A stretch of DNA of 64,000 nucleotides from Gordonia alkanivorans NBRC 16433. Its GTDB lineage: Bacteria; Actinomycetota; Actinomycetes; Mycobacteriales; Mycobacteriaceae. This document shows, piece after piece, positions 55,814 through 64,000 of the stretch. The DNA lies in the NCBI RefSeq assembly GCF_000225505.1, contig NZ_BACI01000038.1, positions 42,056 through 106,055 of the forward strand, written 5' to 3'. Both the position numbers and the translations under genes were made by a program. Positions within the stretch are counted from its first letter, which is position 1; every line of letters starts with the position of its first letter. The notes under the pieces were generated by a model. The model was not told the DNA's origin and ran no database searches. It was given only the letters and a program-made list of their open reading frames with translations.

Positions 55814-56830
55814 TTACTCGAACGGCACCGGCGGAAGCTTGACGACCTGGGAGGCGTAGGAGAGTCCGGCACCGAAGCCGAGGAGGAGGGCGGTCTGGCC
55901 CGGCTGCGCCTTGCCGGTGGAGAGGAGATCCTCCATGGCCAGCGGGATCGACGCGGCGGAGGTGTTGCCGGTGTACTCGATGTCGTTGGCGACGACGGCG
56001 CCGTCGCGGAGCTTGAGGTTCTTGGCGAGCAGCTCGTTGATGCGCGCGTTGGCCTGGTGGGGGACGAAGACGTCGAGGTCCTCGGAGCCGATCTTGGCGG
56101 CCTCGAGGGCGCGGACGGCGACCTTGCCCATCTCGAAGGCGGCCCAGCGGAACACCGCGGTGCCCTCCATGCGGAGGTAGGGGCGCTGGACGCGGTCACC
56201 GTCGAGGAAGGTCACCCAGTCGAAGTCCTGGCGGATGGCGTTGAACTGCGAGCCGTCCGAACCCCAGACCACCGGGCCGAGTTCCTGCTCCTCGGTGGGT
56301 CCGACGACCACGGCGCCCGCGCCGTCGCCGAAGATGAAGCAGTTGGTGCGGTCGGTCATGTCGAGGGCCACCGAGAGCTGCTCGGCGCCGATGACCAGCA
56401 CGTTGGTGGCGCTGCCGCCGCGGATCATGTCCGACGCGAGGGCCATGCCGTAACCGAAGCCCGCGCAGCCGACGGTGACGTCGAAGGCGGGGACGCCGTT
56501 GCAGCCGAGTTCGGTGGCCACCTTGGTCGCGCCGGCCGGGGTCAGGAGCAGGTGCGTGTTGGTGGCGAGGATGACCGCGTCGATGTCGGAGCCTTGCAGC
56601 AGCGCGTTGGCGATGGCCTTGCGTCCGGCGTTGACCGACATCTCCATGACGCTCTCGTCGCGGCGCGCGAAGCGGCGGGTCTTGATGCCGGTGCGGGTGT
56701 AGATCCACTCGTCGGAGGAGTCGATGTGCTCGCAGATCTCGTCGTTGGTGACCACACGCTCAGGGCGATAGGCGCCGATCCCGAGCATGCCGATGTTGTT
56801 GATCCCTGAGGTGTCCGCGATGACTGCCAT
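55814..56830 (-). CDS. Beta-ketoacyl-ACP synthase III-like enzyme
   Basis: A 338-residue thiolase-fold condensing enzyme. The catalytic triad is Cys122 ([10 protein letters not shown]), His258 (VPHQANARI) and Asn289 ([12 protein letters not shown]). This is the FabH pattern for starting fatty-acid or mycolate-precursor elongation from an acyl-CoA and malonyl-ACP. GGAAGGA lies a few bases before ATG 56830. The gene lies between the second palindrome-bracketed gene and pth, a position not occupied by fabH in M. tuberculosis. It could therefore be an additional KAS III with its own primer specificity. Confidence 0.9.
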   Translation of the reverse strand: MAVIADTSGINNIGMLGIGAYRPERVVTNDEICEHIDSSDEWIYTRTGIKTRRFARRDESVMEMSVNAGRKAIANALLQGSDIDAVILATNTHLLLTPAGATKVATELGCNGVPAFDVTVGCAGFGYGMALASDMIRGGSATNVLVIGAEQLSVALDMTDRTNCFIFGDGAGAVVVGPTEEQELGPVVWGSDGSQFNAIRQDFDWVTFLDGDRVQRPYLRMEGTAVFRWAAFEMGKVAVRALEAAKIGSEDLDVFVPHQANARINELLAKNLKLRDGAVVANDIEYTGNTSAASIPLAMEDLLSTGKAQPGQTALLLGFGAGLSYASQVVKLPPVPFE

Positions 56831-56935
56831 GGTCTTCCTTCCGATTATGTGACCCGACATACGACGGTACTCACCCGGCCACTTACTGGGAAGTACCGCA
56901 TTCCCGTGGCACATCGTTACCGATCGATTGTCGGG

Positions 56936-57502
56936 TTACCAGGCGTGCACGGTGTTCTGTGCGCTCTCCAGATCCTGGGAGACCAGGAGTTCGATGGCGT
57001 CGCAGCCGTTGCGGATCATCAGCTCGACCTCGGCCCGGTCCGCGGACGGGAACGGCTTGAGCACGAAGTCGGCGGGATCCTGACGCCCCGGCGGACGGCC
57101 GATACCCATCCGCACGCGCAGGTAGTCGCGGGTGCCGATGGCCTGACTGATCGAACGCAGCCCGTTGTGGCCGCCCTCGCCGCCGCCGCGTTTGAGGCGT
57201 ACGAGACCGAAGTCGATGTCGAGTTCGTCGTGCACGACGATGAGATCGGCGGGCGCGACCGAATAGAACTTGGCCAGCGGGCCGATCTGCCGGCCGGACT
57301 CGTTCATGTAGACGCGTGGCTTGGCCACGAGAACAGACTGGCCGCCGAGGCGAACCTCGGCGACCTCCGCACCGGATTTCTTGTGAACCTTCCAGCGCTC
57401 GCCTGCCGAGTCGACGAGGCCGTCGGCGACCATCGCGCCGACGTTGTGCCTCGTCTTCTCGTACTTGGACCCGGGATTACCGAGTCCGACAACGATTTTC
57501 AC
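56936..57502 (-). CDS. pth: Peptidyl-tRNA hydrolase
   Basis: A 188-residue enzyme that frees tRNA from prematurely released peptidyl-t[21 protein letters not shown] (about 5-22) includes the catalytic His, and [10 protein letters not shown] (about 92-101) the Asp. The substrate Asn residues in YMNESG and GHNGLRS are intact. The GTG at 57502 directly begins the first beta-strand; a GTG one codon upstream is equally possible. It lies 28 bases after rplY on the same strand, the same pair as Rv1015c-Rv1014c in M. tuberculosis, so they are co-transcribed. Confidence 0.95.
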   Translation of the reverse strand: MKIVVGLGNPGSKYEKTRHNVGAMVADGLVDSAGERWKVHKKSGAEVAEVRLGGQSVLVAKPRVYMNESGRQIGPLAKFYSVAPADLIVVHDELDIDFGLVRLKRGGGEGGHNGLRSISQAIGTRDYLRVRMGIGRPPGRQDPADFVLKPFPSADRAEVELMIRNGCDAIELLVSQDLESAQNTVHAW

Positions 57503-57530
57503 CACTCGAGTAGAGCAGTCGGGGGTCGGA

Positions 57531-58157
57531 TCACTCCGACTCCACGGGAGCCTCGGCAGCCTCACCCTCGGCACCTTCGGTGGCGTCGGCGTCGGATTCG
57601 GTGGCCGCGGCCTGGGCCTCGTTCACGGCGACGATCAGGGTCTCCGGATCGGCGATCAGGGTGACGCCCTCCGGCAGGTCCAGATCGGAGGCGTGGATGG
57701 CGGTGCCGGCGGTGGCACCCTCGACGCTGACGGCGATCTGCTCGGGGATCGACAGGGCGTCGGCCTCGACCTCGACGACGCTGGCGTCGGAGACGACCAG
57801 GGTGCCCGGGGCGGCGTCACCCTCGACGACGATGGCGACCTCGATGGTCACCTTCTCACCGCGACGGACGAGGAGCAGGTCGGCGTGCTCGATGTAGTTG
57901 CGGATCGGGTGGACGTCGACCTGCTTGGTGAGCGCGAGCTGGCTGGTGCCCTCGATGTCGAGCTCGATGATGGCGTTGAGGCCGTTGTTACGCAGGATCG
58001 CGGCGAAGTCGCGGGCCGGGAGGTGCAGGTGCTGCGGGTCGGTGCCGTGGCCGTAGAGCACGGCGGGAACCTTGCCCTCGCGGCGAGCGCGGCGAGCGGC
58101 GCCCTTGCCCTTCTCGGTGCGGGTGCTGACAGACAGCTTGGAGGTCTGAGTAGCCAT
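57531..58157 (-). CDS. rplY: 50S ribosomal protein L25 (general stress protein Ctc form)
   Basis: A 208-residue two-domain L25. Residues 1-95 are the 5S-rRNA-binding domain ([22 protein letters not shown], then [22 protein letters not shown]). Residues 96-185 are the TL5/CTC beta domain, followed by an acidic Ala/Glu tail. The ATG has AGGAG upstream. It binds 5S rRNA in the large subunit and is the first gene of the rplY-pth transcript. A promoter about 170 bases upstream leaves a long leader with no recognised regulatory class. Confidence 0.95.
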   Translation of the reverse strand: MATQTSKLSVSTRTEKGKGAARRARREGKVPAVLYGHGTDPQHLHLPARDFAAILRNNGLNAIIELDIEGTSQLALTKQVDVHPIRNYIEHADLLLVRRGEKVTIEVAIVVEGDAAPGTLVVSDASVVEVEADALSIPEQIAVSVEGATAGTAIHASDLDLPEGVTLIADPETLIVAVNEAQAAATESDADATEGAEGEAAEAPVESE

Positions 58158-58324
58158 GAGGATCTCCTCTGATCGGTGGTTGCGGTCGTTCGTCCGTCGC
58201 GACGAGCAACGGGCACGCATTCCGACCGCGGACACCCACCGGGCCACACGTGGGCACCCGAGGAGACTGCGATGGTCGCGCCGATCACGGTGACTGGGTC
58301 ACCCTCGCCGAGACAACGGTGGCA

Positions 58325-58353
58325 AGGATAGTCGAGGACCTGCCGAGATGTCA
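58325..58353 (-). promoter_or_regulatory. Candidate promoter of rplY-pth
   Basis: On the minus strand TGACAT (58348-58353), or GTGACA one base upstream, is 17-18 bases from TATCCT (58325-58330). Transcription would start near 58318 and leave about 160 bases of leader before the rplY ATG. No ORF or familiar leader structure was identified in it. Confidence 0.5.
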
Positions 58354-58397
58354 CATCGCACCCCTCGCCGGGTGCGGTCCCGGCATACTGGGCTGCC

Positions 58398-58835
58398 ATG
58401 ACCTCACAGACCCCGATCGAGATCGTGACGGCCCTGCTCGACGCATTCGCGCGCGAGGACATCGCAGGCGCGCTGGAGACCATCGACGACGACATCGCGT
58501 ACACCAACGTCTCGCTGCCGACCATCAACGGCAAGCGCAAGGTGGCCGGTGTGCTCGGCGGTGTCGCGAAGAAGTCGTGGGTGGGCTTCAACTACCGGAT
58601 GCTCAACGTGAGTTCCGACGAGGCGGGTGTCGTGCTCACCGAACGCGTCGACGAGTTGCGTTTCGGGCGGCTGCATCTGCAGTTCTGGGTGTGCGGCCGC
58701 TTCGAGATCCGTGAGGGACGGATCGTGGTGTGGCGCGACTACTTCGACTACTTCGACATGACGAAGGGGCTGCTGCGCGGTATCGCGGCACTGGCCCTGC
58801 CGTCGGTGCAGAAACCGCTGCCGGCTGCGGCCTAG
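58398..58835 (+). CDS. Limonene-1,2-epoxide hydrolase-like protein
   Basis: A 145-residue single-domain SnoaL/NTF2-like protein of the limonene-epoxide-hydrolase family. Family-type polar residues are in DDDIAYTNVSLPTINGK (about 30-46), E/R/D near ERVDELRFG (about 82-90) and WRDYFDYFD (about 112-120). These Asp/Arg/Asp positions form the epoxide-opening site in LEH. The M. tuberculosis relative is EphG (Rv2740). No signal peptide is present. It ends overlapping the VOC gene by four bases tail to tail. Natural substrate unknown. Confidence 0.82.
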   Translation: MTSQTPIEIVTALLDAFAREDIAGALETIDDDIAYTNVSLPTINGKRKVAGVLGGVAKKSWVGFNYRMLNVSSDEAGVVLTERVDELRFGRLHLQFWVCGRFEIREGRIVVWRDYFDYFDMTKGLLRGIAALALPSVQKPLPAAA

Positions 58836-59182
58836 CGGTTCAGCGGGCTGTAGAACACGAGTCCGTTGCCCTGGTTGTCGTACACCACGGCACGACGCTC
58901 GTGCGCGTCGTCGTACGGGCCCTTCACGATGGCGCCGCCGTCGGCCTCGATCGCCTTCGCCGCGGCGTCGACGTCGGCGGTCTTGATACCGACGACGACC
59001 TTGCCGGGGATCGGGTGGTCGACCGCAGTGGCGAGAGCGATCGTCACCGGCCCCCCGTCGAGGGCGGCGAAGTGGGCGCCGTCGCGGAACTTCAGCGACA
59101 TGCCCAGCGTCTCGGTGTAGAACTCGATGGACTCGTCCAGGTTCTCGGTGGACAGGATGATCATCTTGGCTTCGTAGCTCAT
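58832..59182 (-). CDS. VOC-family (glyoxalase-like) protein
   Basis: A 116-residue vicinal-oxygen-chelate fold protein: MIILSTENLDESIEFYTETLGM (7-28) starts the first beta-alpha-beta-beta-beta unit, and VVYDNQGNGLVFYSP the second. Of the usual metal ligands only some can be placed (the first His position is Ile/Leu), so it may be a binding protein rather than a glyoxalase. The ATG at 59182 is supported by TAGCAT (59190-59195) seven bases upstream, a leaderless start. Confidence 0.85.
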   Translation of the reverse strand: MSYEAKMIILSTENLDESIEFYTETLGMSLKFRDGAHFAALDGGPVTIALATAVDHPIPGKVVVGIKTADVDAAAKAIEADGGAIVKGPYDDAHERRAVVYDNQGNGLVFYSPLNR

Positions 59183-59315
59183 GTGCATGATGCTAGTCGC
59201 GATCGCCGGTGACCGAAGCGTCTGAAACGCGTTCTGGCACACAGCTGTACCCATCGGTCATCGGTCTGCCGATCGGCGCGACCAAAGTCCCGGGTGTCGG
59301 GGGACCGACGCCCCT

Positions 59316-59657
59316 TCAGAGGATCTCGTCGAGCTTCTCGAACGGCCGCGGGATGCGGGTCCCCTTGGGGGTCACCACGATCGGACGCTCGACGAGGATG
59401 GGGTGTTCGACCATCGCGTCGAGGATCGCCTCATCGGTGGCCGACGCGAGGTCGAGCTCTTTGTAGAGGGCCTCACGCTTGCGCACGGCCTGCGCGGGGG
59501 TGAGCCCGGCGTCGGCGAACAGCTGCACCAGCTGCTCACGGGTGTACGGCTCGTCGAGGTACTTGACGACGGTCGGCTCGATGCCGGCGTCGCGCAGAGC
59601 CTGCAGCGCCTTGCGCGAGGTCGAGCACTTCGGGTTGTGATAGATCGTCGCGTCCAC
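59316..59657 (-). CDS. arsC: ArsC/Spx-family arsenate reductase-like protein
   Basis: A 113-residue thioredoxin-fold protein of the ArsC family. The active Cys is in YHNPKCSTSRKAL (about 6-18). The C-terminal GTRIPRPFEKLDEIL (about 99-113) contains the Arg that binds the oxyanion, and RPIVVTPKGTRI is the usual arsenate-site segment. GTG 59657 is chosen because TACGGT (59664-59669) is six bases upstream. No ars operon (arsR, arsB) is adjacent, so arsenate reduction in vivo is possible but not confirmed; Spx-like redox roles are the alternative. Confidence 0.85.
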   Translation of the reverse strand: MDATIYHNPKCSTSRKALQALRDAGIEPTVVKYLDEPYTREQLVQLFADAGLTPAQAVRKREALYKELDLASATDEAILDAMVEHPILVERPIVVTPKGTRIPRPFEKLDEIL

Positions 59658-59742
59658 GAAGACACCGTACCCAGCGCAAAGCGGCCCGGGCCCCAGAGGG
59701 GGAGAACCCGGACCGCTCGCGTACCCGTTCCGCGGGGGATCG

Positions 59743-62160
<2,418 letters not shown>

Positions 62161-62216
62161 GGTTATCCTCACTTCGGTTGTGCGACAGTAGAGTTGATCG
62201 GTGGACGGATGGTCGG

Positions 62217-62786
62217 TCAAGAGACTGCGGATAGCGGTACGCAGCTCGGCGTGAACCGCGCGGTCGCGTCGAACCAGCGGCTGTGCGGATCGTCGAGGCT
62301 GCCGCAGTAGGCGGCGGCGCCGGAGGTCTCGCCGAGGTCGTGGAACTTGCTGCGGTAGAACAGGAGCGGCTCCGCCTCGGTGTCGACGTGGGCGCCGACG
62401 ATCTCGCCGACGTAGATGACGTGGTCGCCGCCGTCGTAGGACGCCCAGGGGTTGCAGATGAGGGTCGCGGCGTTGCCGGCCAGCGCGGGGACGAGCCACT
62501 CCGAGCTCCATTCGGGCCCGTGTTCCTGCGGCTTGCCGGCGAAGTGCATGGCGGTGTCGAGCTGATCCGACTTGAGGATGTTGACCGCGAACGGCGCGTC
62601 GTCGAGGTAGCCGCAGGCCTTCGACTTGCGGGTCAGCGTGACCTGGCAGAGGCGGGGCTCGATCGAGATCGGGGTGAACGCGGTGACCGTCGCGCCGTGC
62701 GGGGTGCCCTGGTCGTTCGCGCAGGTGATGACGGTGACGCCGGTGGCGAACTGTCCGAAGATGTTGCGCATCGTGCGTTGGTCCAT
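62217..62786 (-). CDS. pheA2: Flavin reductase component PheA2
   Basis: A 189-residue NAD(P)H:FAD reductase of the HpaC/PheA2 split-barrel family that supplies FADH2 to the oxygenase. Typical segments are FGQFATGVTVITC (about 10-22), GATVTAFTPISIEPRL (about 31-46) and DHVIYVGEIVG (about 128-138). AGGAG precedes the ATG by nine bases. It is the first gene of the minus-strand phenol operon pheA2-pheA1-catA and lies divergent from the AraC-type regulator. The rhodococcal phenol and 4-nitrophenol systems have the same division of labour. Confidence 0.92.
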   Translation of the reverse strand: MDQRTMRNIFGQFATGVTVITCANDQGTPHGATVTAFTPISIEPRLCQVTLTRKSKACGYLDDAPFAVNILKSDQLDTAMHFAGKPQEHGPEWSSEWLVPALAGNAATLICNPWASYDGGDHVIYVGEIVGAHVDTEAEPLLFYRSKFHDLGETSGAAAYCGSLDDPHSRWFDATARFTPSCVPLSAVS

Positions 62787-62847
62787 GGGGATCAGCTCCT
62801 TTGCTCTGGCAGTGGCTGGTGGGGTGTCTGGTGTGACGGTGCGACCA

Positions 62848-62911
62848 AACGTATGACCGCGATCACATCCCGTCGATCCGCATTGCGAACCGTCGATCCG
62901 ATGTGCGCAAC
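62848..62911 (-). promoter_or_regulatory. Promoter of the pheA2 operon with tandem direct repeats
   Basis: TACGTT (62848-62853) is a likely -10 for pheA2. The -35 position (about 62871) is covered by the first of two direct repeats: CGTCGATCCGCATTGCGAAC (62871-62890) and CGTCGATCCGATGTGCGCAA (62891-62910), identical over the first ten bases and exactly 20 bp apart. AraC/XylS activators bind such repeats two helical turns apart and touch RNA polymerase over the -35. Confidence 0.7.
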
Positions 62912-62960
62912 GTTGCGATCTGGATCGCTCCCGACGGCAGTTAGTGACAGCGGTCACAGT

Positions 62961-62973
62961 TACGCTGGACGAC
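62961..62973 (+). promoter_or_regulatory. Leaderless promoter -10 element of the AraC-type regulator
   Basis: TACGCT (62961-62966) lies seven bases before GTG 62974. A small dyad GTGAC-AGCG-GTCAC (62944-62957) is just upstream. Confidence 0.5.
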
Positions 62974-63999
62974 GTGAGCGCAGGGCCGCCCATTTCGGGG
63001 ACCAACCAACCGCGGGTGTCGGTGTCGCAGGTGACGCCGCCGCCCCGTCGTGTCGTGGGGTCGGGGATCGCGGACTGGGATGAGGTCCACGAAGTCGTCG
63101 CGGACGCGTACTTCCCCCATGAGCTGCGGCCGCTGTCCCGTGACGACGCCTCCCACTACCGCCTGGAGTCGACGGCGATCGGTCCGACGGTGCTCGCGCG
63201 GATCGGTTTCGGCGCAGACGTGTCGATCGACACCGACCATCCAGGGGCATGGGCCATCAACGTTCCGTTGTCCGGCAGCATCGCGTCGGTCACCGACGGC
63301 CGGGAGATCGTCTCCGAACCAGGTCAGGCGACGCTCAACCCGCCGGACACCTCGACGGTCATCACCAACTGGAGCAAGACCTGCGAGATCATCGGTTTCA
63401 AGGTCGAGCGGGACTACCTGCAGCGCGAGATCGACCGGATCGCCGGCCGCCCGGGCCGGTCATTGACCCGCCAGCTCGATCTGCGCACCGGTGCCGGCGC
63501 CGAATGGCTGGGGCTGTTGAGGTCGGCGCGTCAGCAGGTCGCGCAGTGCGAGGGCATCCTGTTGCGCAACCCGCGAATGGCGGAGCAGCTGGGCGGCATG
63601 CTCACCACGGCCCTGGTGCTGGCCGCACTGCCCGAGAGTGATGAGCCGATGGCCGGAACCCGCCCGCGCATGGTAAAGCGCGTCATCGACGCCATCCACG
63701 CCATCCACGCCGACCCGGCGCGACCGTGGACCGTGGGTGAGCTGGCGGAGATCGGGGCGGTCAGCGCTCGACGCCTGCAGCAGAGCTTCCGCGAGTGCGT
63801 GGGGATGAGTCCCATGGAGTACGTGCTCGACGTTCGGCTCGAGTGCATCCACAACGACCTGCTGACTCGCGGCGGGACCTCGACCGTCACCGACATCGCC
63901 ACCCGGTGGGGCGTCATGCACACCGGCCGCTTCGCCGCCGCGTATCGACGCAAGTACGGGGTCGCGCCGTCGGAGACGCGGCGGATGGCGGGTGCCTAA
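62974..63999 (+). CDS. AraC/XylS-family regulator of the phenol operon (PheR/NphR-like)
   Basis: A 341-residue protein. An N-terminal cupin-like effector domain (about 20-200) contains AINVPLSGSIASVTDG and PGQATLNPPDTSTVIT, and the C-terminal AraC double HTH occupies about 235-340. The second HTH shows VTDIATRWGVMHTGRFAAAYRRKYGVAPSETRR (split over its length). GTG 62974 is preferred over GTG 62944 because TACGCT lies seven bases upstream. It ends at the last base of the window. Its divergent position and the tandem repeats in the shared promoter make it the likely activator of pheA2-pheA1-catA in response to phenol. The name is inferred from context. Confidence 0.9.
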   Translation: MSAGPPISGTNQPRVSVSQVTPPPRRVVGSGIADWDEVHEVVADAYFPHELRPLSRDDASHYRLESTAIGPTVLARIGFGADVSIDTDHPGAWAINVPLSGSIASVTDGREIVSEPGQATLNPPDTSTVITNWSKTCEIIGFKVERDYLQREIDRIAGRPGRSLTRQLDLRTGAGAEWLGLLRSARQQVAQCEGILLRNPRMAEQLGGMLTTALVLAALPESDEPMAGTRPRMVKRVIDAIHAIHADPARPWTVGELAEIGAVSARRLQQSFRECVGMSPMEYVLDVRLECIHNDLLTRGGTSTVTDIATRWGVMHTGRFAAAYRRKYGVAPSETRRMAGA

Positions 64000-64000
64000 G

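Noticed and set aside
58158..58324. Riboswitch or ribosomal-protein autoregulatory RNA in the rplY leader
   Set aside because: The leader is long but I could not find a stem arrangement matching a known class.

Overview
The window is high-GC actinobacterial DNA. Its housekeeping genes follow an order known from Mycobacterium tuberculosis (arcA, pmt, rsmI, pabB, metG, tatD, rpfB, ksgA, ispE, later pth and rplY). With the F420-type oxidoreductase, the RpfB architecture, the many leaderless starts and the phenol/catechol genes, this points to the order Mycobacteriales. Gordonia or a close relative is my best guess, as inference rather than proof.

Layout. 1-2.3 kb: two adjacent protein-kinase-like genes that both lack canonical catalytic residues. 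2.4-9.9 kb: stress and accessory genes (universal stress protein, SoxR, patatin lipase, MFS exporter, arginine deiminase, GntR regulator, a frameshifted BCCT transporter). 9.9-16.5 kb: conserved core (pmt and rsmI on a 38-bp divergent promoter, a GAF regulator, pabB, metG). 16.5-22.1 kb: a MerR-HEAT regulator behind a HEAT-repeat gene with a MerR-type promoter, then a GH65 phosphorylase with its beta-phosphoglucomutase-like partner and a GntR regulator. 22.2-31.9 kb: phzF-like gene, tatD, rpfB, ksgA, F420 oxidoreductase, HAD phosphatase, ispE, a secreted lipase and an ABC-F ATPase. 32-33.9 kb: secreted SGNH hydrolase and the first palindrome-bracketed AbiEi/DUF559-like gene.

34-49.4 kb: a catabolic island of three acyl-CoA dehydrogenases, two thiolases, two short-chain dehydrogenases, an acyl-CoA ligase, an MFS carrier, two LysR regulators, an enoyl-CoA hydratase and a metallo-hydrolase. 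It is a CoA-linked beta-oxidation-like route for an unidentified acid. A shared 18-bp motif with T-N11-A geometry occurs twice in one island promoter and once in another. 49.5-52.3 kb: a second ABC-F gene with a structured leader, divergent from a 3-hydroxyisobutyryl-CoA hydrolase gene. 52.4-58.2 kb: lipoprotein, prfC, the second palindrome-bracketed AbiEi/DUF559-like gene, a KAS III enzyme, pth and rplY. 58.4-59.7 kb: small enzymes (epoxide-hydrolase-like, VOC, ArsC-like). 59.7-64 kb: a phenol module with catA, the two-component hydroxylase genes pheA1 (frameshifted) and pheA2, and a divergent AraC-type regulator with 20-bp-period direct repeats in the shared promoter.

The best candidates for something undescribed are the two palindrome-bracketed AbiEi/DUF559-like genes, the MerR-HEAT/HEAT operon, the ABC-F leader and the tandem pseudokinases. 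No rRNA, tRNA, CRISPR array or recognisable insertion sequence was seen. Two single-base frameshifts beside short homopolymers (BCCT, pheA1) may be sequencing errors.
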